Below are positions 52,600 to 61,400 of a DNA stretch of 64,000 nt, one piece after another. Source of the DNA: HGM04593 sp045646845 (GTDB taxonomy: Bacteria > Bacteroidota > Bacteroidia > Bacteroidales > Bacteroidaceae); the NCBI GenBank assembly GCA_045646845.1, contig JAZRLO010000003.1, forward strand, positions 1 to 64,000, written 5' to 3'. The stretch's first letter is position 1, and each line of letters starts with the position of its first letter. Below the pieces are notes generated by a model that saw only the letters and a program-made list of their open reading frames with translations, made no database searches and was not told where the DNA came from. Position numbers and translations under genes: made by a program.

Positions 52600-54594
52600 A
52601 TGCAGTTGAAACAAGGTTCTCTCCTTAAACGCGGTGAGTACAGAATAGAAAAAGTTATCGGGCAGGGTGGTTTCGGAATAACCTACCTTGCAGAGCAGAC
52701 CTCTCTTGGTCGCAAGGTCGCAGTCAAGGAGTTCTTTATGAAAGAGCACTGTAATCGTGATTCCGATACCTTGCAGGTCTCGGTGCCGTCTGTCGGCAGC
52801 CGTGAACTTGTTGAGCGTTATCGCCAGAAGTTCATGAAGGAGGCACGCCTGATAGCATCATTTGACAACGGTAATATCACAAGAATATACGATGTGTTTG
52901 AGGATAACGGCACAGCGTACTATGTCATGGAATATCTTGAGGGCAAGAGTCTCAAGGCTATTGTAGAGGAGGACGGTCCGCTCGCCGAGGATGTGGCATT
53001 GGGTTATATCCGCCAGATAGCCGGCGCGTTGTGTGAAATTCACGGCAGTAACCTTCTGCATCTCGATGTAAAGCCTGCCAACATAATGCTGAACAAGAAG
53101 GGCGAAGCAGTGCTTATAGACTTCGGCATCTCAAAGCATTATGACGAGAATGGTGCCCAGACAAGCAGTGCCAGCATAGGCATTAGCGAGGGATATGCCC
53201 CGTTGGAGCAGTATGATGCGGGAATAATGAAGGCTTTCGCCCCGACAACGGATATATATGCGGTTGGAGCGACACTCTTCTTCTTGCTTACAGGCAAGCG
53301 TCCGCCGAAGGCAAGTGAGGTCATGAATTTCGGCCTGCCCGAACTGCCTGCCGGAATCTCCAGTATAACGCGCCAAACGGTGACTGCCGCCATGCAGCCC
53401 GTCGTGCGTATGCGCCCCCAGAGCATAGAAGAGTTCCTTGATAAGCTGAAAGGTGAAAACGGGAATTTGCGAGGTCACAACGGAGAAACTTGCGCTGGGA
53501 TAGAACAGCCGATGAAGAAAACCGTGGGCTCAGAGAACAGCGACGATGCTGTTACTCCCCCTTTCGAGGTTGGAGAATTTCCAAAAGATAAAAGCAAAGG
53601 GGCTGAAGATGAGAGTGATGCCACATCCCTAAACGAGTTCCCCTCTTCCGTATCTTCATTTGAAAACGTAGAAGAGGCACCCGGAATCTCGGGCAATGAC
53701 ACTGGCCGGGAGTCCAAAAAGCCGGTGCTCACAATCTTGTGCGTAGTTCTTCTTGCTGCGGCATTGGTGGCATTTCTTTTTATTCCCGGTACAGGCAGTG
53801 AAGAAAATGCAGAAACTGCGGAAGGGAGTGCGCCTGTGTCGGTGCAGAAGAGTTGTGCCCAACTCACGGTAACTACCGTCCCGAGTGGGGCAACTGTCTA
53901 TGTCGATGGTACTGAAGTCGGTTTTACACCTTTGTATTCCTATGAAGTAGAAGAGGGGCGGCACTCCATAAAAATATGCAAGGAGGGCTATTATGACGTT
54001 GTGCGCAACTATGAATTCGGCAATGAGCCGATTGTCATAGGAGAGACCCTTAACGAAGATAATCTTATAAACGGTCACGAATTTGTCGATTTAGGCCTGA
54101 GCGTGAAGTGGGCTGTGTGCAACGTTGGAACAGACCGCCCCGAGGGAGGTGGCGACCTGTACGCTTGGGGTGAGACGGAGACAAAGTCAAGCTACACAGA
54201 ATTCAACAGCATAACGTTTGACAAACGTTTCGGGAACATAGGCGGTGATTCCCAGTACGACGCGGCACGTAACAAGTGGGGCGGTAGCTGGCGTCTCCCT
54301 ACGAATTCCGAGTGGCAGGAACTTATAGACAACTGTACATGGCAATGGACAAGCCGTAACGGTGTGAATGGTTACAAGGTTACAAGCAACAGGAACAGCA
54401 GGAGTATATTTTTACCGGCAATATTTTCCGGGGAGACATCGCCATGCTCCCAGGGGGATTATGGTGCTTACTGGAGTTCTACACCTGACAATTATGAGAG
54501 TTTCTCCAATGCGCTTTACATGTATAGCGGAACCTATTATACCTTCAGCGATATCCGTTATTACGGATATTGTGTACGCCCGGTGACGTATTAG
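52600..54594 (+). CDS. Membrane Ser/Thr kinase with PEGA and FISUMP extracytoplasmic domains (kinase 2)
   Basis: A 664-residue protein. The kinase domain (14-285) is nearly parallel to kinase 1: GQGGFGITYLA, K43, HLDVKPANIM (D156), DFG 174-176. An acidic Ser-rich linker (about 290-370) leads to one transmembrane helix (about 375-395). Outside follow a PEGA domain (about 418-475; LTVTTVPSGATVYVDGTEVG) and a FISUMP-type domain (about 490-663; FVDLGLSVKWAVCNVG, WGGSWRLPTNSEWQELID and YWSSTPDN). The topology suggests a sensor whose outer half contacts polysaccharide or protein while the inner half phosphorylates. Start chosen at MQLKQGS, matching kinase 1. Confidence 0.93.
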   Translation: MQLKQGSLLKRGEYRIEKVIGQGGFGITYLAEQTSLGRKVAVKEFFMKEHCNRDSDTLQVSVPSVGSRELVERYRQKFMKEARLIASFDNGNITRIYDVFEDNGTAYYVMEYLEGKSLKAIVEEDGPLAEDVALGYIRQIAGALCEIHGSNLLHLDVKPANIMLNKKGEAVLIDFGISKHYDENGAQTSSASIGISEGYAPLEQYDAGIMKAFAPTTDIYAVGATLFFLLTGKRPPKASEVMNFGLPELPAGISSITRQTVTAAMQPVVRMRPQSIEEFLDKLKGENGNLRGHNGETCAGIEQPMKKTVGSENSDDAVTPPFEVGEFPKDKSKGAEDESDATSLNEFPSSVSSFENVEEAPGISGNDTGRESKKPVLTILCVVLLAAALVAFLFIPGTGSEENAETAEGSAPVSVQKSCAQLTVTTVPSGATVYVDGTEVGFTPLYSYEVEEGRHSIKICKEGYYDVVRNYEFGNEPIVIGETLNEDNLINGHEFVDLGLSVKWAVCNVGTDRPEGGGDLYAWGETETKSSYTEFNSITFDKRFGNIGGDSQYDAARNKWGGSWRLPTNSEWQELIDNCTWQWTSRNGVNGYKVTSNRNSRSIFLPAIFSGETSPCSQGDYGAYWSSTPDNYESFSNALYMYSGTYYTFSDIRYYGYCVRPVTY

Positions 54595-54770
54595 GATTAG
54601 CAACAATAGATATATGTTGGCCCGGAAACTGCAATTTCTACCGGGTGGAGCTACACAATAAGTTCCGTGTATATGAAATAGCATGCGACGCCTATGGCGG
54701 TGATTATCGCGCTCTTTGCGATAATGTGTATAATGTTCTTCATTTTTTATGGTCTGTTATGGTAAAAAAT

Positions 54771-54800
54771 AAGGGAAAGGCCTTGGAGGTCCTTTCCCTT
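54771..54800. terminator. Bidirectional hairpin after kinase 2 / ferredoxin
   Basis: AAGGGAAAGG pairs with CCTTTCCCTT across CCTTGGAGGT. It lies between the convergent kinase 2 and ferredoxin genes. The stretch from 54595 to 54770 holds no recognised gene. Confidence 0.7.
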
Positions 54801-54820
54801 GTCAGTCTGTTGCCTGGTGA

Positions 54821-54988
54821 TTAGCCCTCGCTGATAGCCTCTGAAGGACAAACACTTGCGCAAGTACCGCAATCAATGCAGAGTTCGGGATTGATTGAAT
54901 ACTTCTCGCCCTCGGAAATAGCACCCTGAGGACACTCGTCGATACATGTACCGCAAGCAACGCAGTCGTCTGAAATTACGTAAGCCAT
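54821..54988 (-). CDS. Two-[4Fe-4S] ferredoxin, 55 residues
   Basis: This small gene encodes a clostridial-type ferredoxin beginning MAYVISDDCVACGTCIDECP and ending in SEAISEG. Two CxxCxxCxxxCP motifs (CVACGTCIDECP and CIDCGTCASVCP) supply eight Cys ligands for two [4Fe-4S] clusters. It is a low-potential cytoplasmic electron carrier, for example for pyruvate:ferredoxin oxidoreductase or Rnf. The start codon at 54986-54988 is followed by the standard ferredoxin N-terminus. Confidence 0.96.
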   Translation of the reverse strand: MAYVISDDCVACGTCIDECPQGAISEGEKYSINPELCIDCGTCASVCPSEAISEG

Positions 54989-55111
54989 AGTTGTAATGTT
55001 TAAAGTTGTATTATCCGTGGCGAAGATAGTGCTTTTTGTATATATGCGGCTCTTGTACAGTCTGTTTTAACATATTTTTACAAAGTTGCGCCATCTTGCC
55101 ATTTTTTTTCG

Positions 55112-55119
55112 TATTTTTG
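55112..55119 (+). promoter_or_regulatory. Probable porT -7 element
   Basis: TATTTTTG matches TAnnTTTG, 38 bases before the porT start. A TTG lies 23 bases upstream, slightly beyond ideal spacing. Confidence 0.5.
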
Positions 55120-55157
55120 CAATATACGGCTGCATGCCGCGTTATATTATAACATTC

Positions 55158-55865
55158 ATGAAAAGAACATTCGCCATACTGTTTTTGTTCCTGATACTTA
55201 TTCCGTCCGGAGCGGTGTCACAGGAGCGTAAGGTGCAGAACAAGCCGTATATCGATTACCGCCGTCTGCATTATGGCTTTTTTGTGGGTACTCATATTCA
55301 GGATATGGAGTTCGTGAACAACGGTTTCGTGACGGACAACGGTGAAGTCTGGTACGCCGACATTGCCAATTATAATCCGGGCTTGAGTGTTGGAGTGCTT
55401 GCCGACCTGCGTCTGGGCGAGTATTTCTCTCTGCGTGCGCTGCCGACGATGCACTTCGGGCAGAATACCATTCTTTTCCGAGAACAGAATAGCGGTGAAC
55501 TGTCGCGCCAACAGGTAAAGACAACATATATTGCTTTGCCTTTCCACGTGAAGTACAGTGCGGAACGCTTCAATAATTATCGCCCGTACATAACTGCCGG
55601 AGTAAGCCCTATGGTCAACTTGACCGTAAAGAAGCAGAAACAGCTGTTGCTGAAGAAATTCGACTTTATGGTCGAGGTGGGTATGGGATGTGATTTCTAT
55701 CTGCCCTTCTTCAAACTTATTCCCGAAGTCAAATTCGCCTTCAGTCTTCTCGATGTCCTTGAAAAGGAGCGCAAGGACCTGCTCGATGCCAATTATATGA
55801 AATTCACCCAGTCGGTCGATAGGGTGACGAGCAAAATGATAATCTTGTCGTTGTATTTCGAGTAA
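55158..55865 (+). CDS. porT: Type IX secretion protein PorT
   Basis: PorT is an outer-membrane barrel protein needed for T9SS function. The 235-residue protein has a signal peptide (LFLFLILIPSGAVSQ) and the family motif RRLHYGFFVGTHIQDM. Further family segments are GLSVGVLADLRLGEYFSLRALP and YIALPFHVKYSAERFNNYRPY. The barrel strands run to a final aromatic residue (ILSLYFE). It converges with mlaF, whose stop lies 4 bases away. Confidence 0.9.
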   Translation: MKRTFAILFLFLILIPSGAVSQERKVQNKPYIDYRRLHYGFFVGTHIQDMEFVNNGFVTDNGEVWYADIANYNPGLSVGVLADLRLGEYFSLRALPTMHFGQNTILFREQNSGELSRQQVKTTYIALPFHVKYSAERFNNYRPYITAGVSPMVNLTVKKQKQLLLKKFDFMVEVGMGCDFYLPFFKLIPEVKFAFSLLDVLEKERKDLLDANYMKFTQSVDRVTSKMIILSLYFE

Positions 55866-55869
55866 TATA

Positions 55870-56625
55870 CTATAGTTTCCTGTTGCGTACCTTGCGCAGG
55901 ATTTCGCTTGAGAAGAGGAAACTGTCGAGCTGTTCGTTTCCGCTGTCGAGAACCTGTGTCTTGTCCCCCTCCCATGCGAGCTTTCCGCCTGCAAGGTAGA
56001 GTATATGGTCGCCAATTCCAATCACAGAGTTCATGTCGTGTGTGTTCACTATGGTGGTGATGTTGTACTCTTCGGTGATTCCGTGTATCAGTTCGTCTAT
56101 TATGAGCGATGTCTGGGGGTCGAGGCCCGAATTCGGCTCGTCGCAGAAGAGGTATTTGGGTTCCATGGCTATGGCTCTTGCTATGGCTGCACGTTTCTGC
56201 ATGCCGCCCGACAACTCGTCAGGGCTTTTCCCTTGGGCATCAAGAAGGTTCACGCGTTCCAAGCAGAATCTTGCGCGCCGAAGCCTTTCGTTGTATGTCA
56301 TTCCCGAAAACATGTCGAGTGGGAACATTACATTCTCCAACACACTCATGGAGTCGAAAAGTGCGGCATTCTGGAACAGCATGCCCATTTCGCGTCTCAA
56401 TGCGAGACGCTCCTTCTTGTTGAGCTTCGATATCTCGCGTCCGTCATAGTAAATGCTCCCCTTGTCTGGCTGCATAAGCCCTACGATGCATTTCAGCAAT
56501 ACAGTTTTGCCGGCACCGCTCTGGCCTATGATGAGGTTTGTTTTTCCTTCACCGAATGTGGAACTTATATCCTCGAGAACCACTTTGCCGTCAAATTCCT
56601 TGAATATGGAGCCGACTTCTATCAT
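55870..56625 (-). CDS. MlaF-like ABC transporter ATPase
   Basis: A 251-residue ABC ATPase of the lipid-transport (Mla/Mce-type) group: Walker A IIGQSGAGKTVLLK, signature LSGGMQKRAAIARAIA, Walker B YLFCDEPNSGLDP and a C-terminal THDMNSV switch. The ATG at 56625 shares one base with the permease stop, so the two are coupled. It energises phospholipid movement between the two membranes. An MlaD/Mce partner is not next to it. Confidence 0.92.
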   Translation of the reverse strand: MIEVGSIFKEFDGKVVLEDISSTFGEGKTNLIIGQSGAGKTVLLKCIVGLMQPDKGSIYYDGREISKLNKKERLALRREMGMLFQNAALFDSMSVLENVMFPLDMFSGMTYNERLRRARFCLERVNLLDAQGKSPDELSGGMQKRAAIARAIAMEPKYLFCDEPNSGLDPQTSLIIDELIHGITEEYNITTIVNTHDMNSVIGIGDHILYLAGGKLAWEGDKTQVLDSGNEQLDSFLFSSEILRKVRNRKL

Positions 56626-57371
56626 CACATGAGTATTTGCGTTAGTACTATGTCGAAGAACAGTATGAGCGCGCTGCAACTTACGACGGAGTTCGTGCTT
56701 GCTTTGCCTACCTCAATGGAACCGCCTGTTACGGTGTATCCGTAGAACGAGGAGACCGATGTTATTATGAATGAGAAGGCTATGGACTTTATGATGCTGT
56801 AGCCTATGTACCATTCGTCAAACTCGTACTGCAATCCTACGGTCAGGTCCTCCGGTGTCATGAATCCCGAAAATTCCGCCATGGCGTATGCTCCGGCTAT
56901 GCCTGCCGCCATGCTGAATATTACCAGTATAGGAATCATTGTTACCAGTCCCGCTATTTTGGGTAGGATAAGGAAATTAGCCGAATTGACTCCCATTATT
57001 TCCAGCGCGTCAATCTGCTGCGTTACGCGCATTGTTCCAATCTCGGACGTTATGTTCGAGCCTACCTTTCCTGCAAGTATCAGACACATTATGGATGACG
57101 AGAACTCGAGAAGCAGTACCTCTCTGGTGGCATATCCTGTAATGAACTTGGGCATCCACGGGCTCTCTACATTCGTCTTCATCTGTATGCAGAGCACCGC
57201 ACCGATGAATACGGATATCAGCAGCACAATGGGGATTGAGCTCACTCCGAGCTTGTAAACCTCGCGGAGTGTCTGGCGGAAGAATATTCTCCAGCGTTGC
57301 GGCACGGAGAGTACCTGCTTCATGAGCATCAAATATCTTCCGAATGTCCTTATAGAGTCTGTTAAAACCAT
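56625..57371 (-). CDS. MlaE-like ABC transporter permease
   Basis: A 248-residue integral membrane protein with about five hydrophobic segments and MlaE family blocks: IPIVLLISVFIGAVLCIQ, LEFSSSIMCLILAGKVGSNI, ALEIMGVNSANFLILPK and a final YGYTVTGGSIEVGKAST segment. It partners MlaF in an inner-membrane lipid transporter. The ATG at 57371 was preferred over an upstream polar extension to 57419. Confidence 0.92.
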   Translation of the reverse strand: MVLTDSIRTFGRYLMLMKQVLSVPQRWRIFFRQTLREVYKLGVSSIPIVLLISVFIGAVLCIQMKTNVESPWMPKFITGYATREVLLLEFSSSIMCLILAGKVGSNITSEIGTMRVTQQIDALEIMGVNSANFLILPKIAGLVTMIPILVIFSMAAGIAGAYAMAEFSGFMTPEDLTVGLQYEFDEWYIGYSIIKSIAFSFIITSVSSFYGYTVTGGSIEVGKASTNSVVSCSALILFFDIVLTQILM

Positions 57372-57458
57372 TTCAGTGCTGTCGTATGCGCCGTGCTGAA
57401 CGGCGCGTTTATGGGGCAAAGGTACAATTTTTGTTTTTATTGTGCATCTTTTTGTCTA

Positions 57459-57526
57459 AGAAGCTGTTTAAATTTTATACCGAAACCGTATGCTTCGCTC
57501 CGCGATATGAATTAAAACTGCTTCTG
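57459..57526 (-). repeat. Dispersed repeat bounded by GAAGCTG / CAGCTTC (copy B)
   Basis: On the minus strand this element shares with copy A at 33200-33271 the ends GAAGC...AATTCATATC.CGGA and AATTTAAACAGCTTC. It lies in the divergent region between mlaE and lptB. Its interior (GCGAAGCATACGGTTTCGG) differs from copy A. Confidence 0.65.
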
Positions 57527-57570
57527 TCAATCGCTCCGGCCTGCCATTTATCCCAATAAACGGCACTTTT

Positions 57571-57602
57571 TTTGTGAGTACGGCAAAAATGCATTATCTT
57601 AG
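57571..57602 (+). promoter_or_regulatory. lptB promoter (TTTG-N20-TATCTTAG)
   Basis: TTTG at 57571-57574 and TATCTTAG at 57595-57602 are exactly 20 bases apart. The start codon lies 24 bases downstream. Confidence 0.65.
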
Positions 57603-57626
57603 CCGTCAAATAGCGTTTATATCAAT

Positions 57627-58403
57627 ATGGCAGAGGAGAATATCAACAATTCGGGTGAGTCAATGGTCTTGCGCACCGAAGGTCTTGTGAAGAAATACGG
57701 CAAGCGTACGGTGGTGAATGATGTGTCGTTCAATGTAAAGCAGGGCGAGATTGTAGGCCTGTTGGGCCCCAATGGAGCAGGTAAGACGACATCGTTCTAC
57801 ATGACTACAGGTCTTGTGGTCCCTAATGGCGGGCGCATATTCTTGAATGACGAAGAGATAACTAAATTCCCTGTCTATAAGCGCGCACGTGCGGGCATCG
57901 GTTATCTTGCACAGGAGGCAAGCGTTTTCCGCAAGCTCAGTGTCGAGGATAATATAGCTTCGGTGCTTGAGTTGACAGGGAAACCGAAGGAGTATCAGAA
58001 AGAGAAACTCGAAAGCCTTATTGAGGAGTTCCGCCTCCAGAAGGTACGCAAGAATCTTGGAGACCGTCTTTCGGGTGGTGAGCGCAGGCGAACCGAGATT
58101 GCCCGTTGCCTTGCCATAGACCCTAAGTTTATAATGCTTGACGAACCGTTTGCCGGTGTCGATCCCATAGCTGTGGAGGATATACAGTATATTGTTTGGA
58201 AACTGAAGGACAAGAACATCGGTATCCTTATCACTGACCATAATGTGCAGGAGACGTTGAGCATCACTGACCGTGCTTATCTTCTGTTTGAAGGCCGTAT
58301 TCTCTTTGAGGGAACCCCAGAAGTGCTTGCCGAAAATCCTATTGTACGCGAGAAATATCTTGGTCGTGATTTCGTGCTGAGGAAAAGGGAATTTCAAATC
58401 TGA
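57627..58403 (+). CDS. lptB: Lipopolysaccharide export ATPase LptB
   Basis: LptB drives LPS extraction from the inner membrane. The 258-residue ATPase has Walker A LLGPNGAGKTTSFYM, IGYLAQEASVFRKLSVEDNI (a characteristic LptB segment), signature LSGGERRRTEIARCLA, Walker B FIMLDEPFAGVDP and ITDHNVQETL. The lptFG permease genes are not in view. It is followed by the secreted protease gene after 36 bases. Confidence 0.95.
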   Translation: MAEENINNSGESMVLRTEGLVKKYGKRTVVNDVSFNVKQGEIVGLLGPNGAGKTTSFYMTTGLVVPNGGRIFLNDEEITKFPVYKRARAGIGYLAQEASVFRKLSVEDNIASVLELTGKPKEYQKEKLESLIEEFRLQKVRKNLGDRLSGGERRRTEIARCLAIDPKFIMLDEPFAGVDPIAVEDIQYIVWKLKDKNIGILITDHNVQETLSITDRAYLLFEGRILFEGTPEVLAENPIVREKYLGRDFVLRKREFQI

Positions 58404-58439
58404 TTCATCATGAACATTGTTTTATAGGAATCAATATCT

Positions 58440-61400
58440 ATGAAAAAGGTAAAAACATTGGCAGTTGCATTACTTTTGTGTCTCTGCCCTATTTGTCATG
58501 CTCAACAGTATCATGTTGTTGATAAGGAACTGCAATCTGTACTTTCCAAAAATTCCGGCGAGAGGTTAAGTGTCAACATAATACTTAAATCTCAAACTGA
58601 GCCGGCGCGGATGAAAGCACTTGCGGCCAGGGCAAAAGACAATAAGACGGCAAAAGTGCTTGTTGCTAACGAGTTGAAAAAGCAATCAAAGTATAGGCAA
58701 GCCAGTGTGCTTGATTATTTGCGTGAGGCAATGGCCGAGGGTAAGGCTGCTAATATTACCAACTATTGGGTAGCAAATGCCATTAGTTGCGACGTTACAA
58801 AAGATGTTGTTGCAGCGTTGGCTTCGCACCCCGATGTGCTTATGATTGGTCTGAACAAAGAACTGCAAGTCATTGAAAGTGTTGGGACTGTCGCTGCCGA
58901 GCAGTATGTTTCACCCGCATCGTCGCACAGTGCGACTCCTCATGTCATACAAGTCAATGCCGATGATGTTTGGGCGCAGGGCTACACTGGAAAGGATGTA
59001 GTTGTGGCAATATTGGACTCAGGAACAAATCCCGACCATTATGACCTTAAAGACCATTTGTGGCAAGGATATGCCGATACTGATGGCGACGGCGAGAAAG
59101 ATGATTTAATCAACGGCTGGAATTTTATCTCCAAAAATTCTGATATAAAAGATGATTATGGTCACGGAACGCATTGCGCCGGAATTGTGTGCGGTGACGG
59201 AACAGTAGGTAATGTGACGGGTGTTGCTCCCGATGCAACGCTTATGACCGTTAAGGTGGTGAACCGTACCGGCGGTGGCACTCCTGCGCAGATGATGGCT
59301 GGTGTTGAATTTGCCATTGAGAACGGAGCCGATGTGCTCAGCATGTCATTGGGTTTCAAACAGTCGCAGATAAGTGAAACTGATGTTGTGTTGTTGAGAA
59401 GAACTTTTGAAAATACGTTGCTTCTTGGTGTGCCGGTGTGTGCTGCGGCAGGAAACGACGGCAACAGCTACGGTGCTCCTAATAATGTAGATTATCCTGC
59501 GGCTTGTCCGCCTCCCTATCTGCATCCCGACCAGCTAGTGAATGCCGGCGGTTTGACGAGTGTTATTTGTGTGGGCTCGGTAAATGCAAAAGATGAGTAT
59601 GTGAGTTCTTCATCGCAGGGACCTGTGACCTGGCAAAGTACAAGCTTTGGAGATTATTTATATGATGCAGAACATATTGGTCTTATACGCCCCGACATTT
59701 CCGCGCCCGGAGACCTGATATACTCTTTGAAACACGATGAGAATGACAAATATAAATATATGTCCGGAACGTCCCAGGCAACACCTTGTGTGGCAGGTGT
59801 CATTGCGCTGATGCTTGAGAAGAACCCCTCACTGACTCCGGCGCAGATATGCGAGACAATTGAAACTACTGCAAAGAAACTCTCGGACACAAAGAATAAC
59901 TTCACCGGCTCGGGACGCATCGACGCTCTTGCTGCAATAAACAGCATCACTGCCGAAAATGCGCAGCCTTATATCAAGCTGGAGAGATACTCGCCAAAGT
60001 CAATGCCTGCCGGTGGTGATAAAGAAATTGCTTTTATAGTGTCGAATACCGGTAAAGGTACAAGCAAAGGTAATGTAAGTTCTGTTCTTTCAACAACCGA
60101 CCCTTATGTTACTGTTTTGGATGGCGTGGTGAACCACGGAGAAATTGCGGCGGGTGAAAGAGCAGAGGGAGTCTTTGCTATAAATGTGAGTGATAATGCT
60201 CCCAATGGTCACACCGCCTATATGAAAATAACCACCTCTGATGGGGTTAATGAGTGGAATGACGATGTGATTGTTGCGTTCGACAATAGTGCAAAGATCG
60301 TATATCGTTCAAGTTCACCCGGCATTGTGAAACCGGGTAAGGGTGTGGTGATAAGTGTTGAGATGACAAATAACGGAACGGTTGCAACAACTGCCGGAAC
60401 GAAGGTGAAAATGACAACTTCATCGCCCTATGTGACAATGGTTGACGATGAGGCAGAACTTGGTGTTATGAATGTCGGTGATGTGCAAACGGTGGAGTTT
60501 GTTGTGGATATTGATGAGTCAATACCCGACAACACACCGGTGAACTTTGATGTATATGCAACTCCCGGCAATTATACTACAGTCGAAAGTTTTGTCTGTG
60601 AGTTTGAAGCCGGTCTGGACAGTGACGGCTATGTGAAAGATGGTTTCGCAGGGTGGACAACTTTTGATGCAAGCAATGATGGCCGTAACCACCCATGGTG
60701 GCACTCATCGGCTTTTGGATTGCACAGGGTTGAGGCTGTTGGCGATGCACACTCCGGTGTTGGGCAGCTGATGAGCGAGACTTATTGCCAGGCATCGATG
60801 ATGGAGTATTCTGTTCCTGTTGACAACTACCTTGTTTCTCCCAAAGTAAGGGTTGCTGCAGGCGGCAAATTCAGTTTTTGGGCACGCGTACATTCAAGTA
60901 CATGGTTCGGTGAACACTTTGGCGTTGCTGTGTCCGAGGCCGGCAACAGCTCTGCTTCTGATTTCAGGATGGTTGAAGAGTGGAGTATAACAAAGAGTGA
61001 TGGCGACGGGTGGATTGAGTATTCCGTTGACCTGGCAGGTTATGAGGGAAAAGATATTTATGTGGCAATACGTCATTTCTTTACCGATGAGCAATGGGCT
61101 TCATTGGATTATGGCTATGATGTGTACATACTGCACGTTGATGATGTAATGTTTCACAATGTCATAGATGTCTCAAGTGAGTTCGTTTATGATAATTACA
61201 GCCGCTTTTCGTTGGCGGTAGAGGGTAATCCGTTGTCGGCGCCGGAGAATGTGGTTGCAACTTCTGTAGGCGCATCGGTTGTGAATGTCTCGTGGAACGC
61301 TGTTGTGAATGCACAGGGATATAATGTTTACCGTGATGGCATCTGTATTGCTGAAACCAAAACGTTGTCTTATGTTGACAGCGGCCTTTCTGCCGATACT

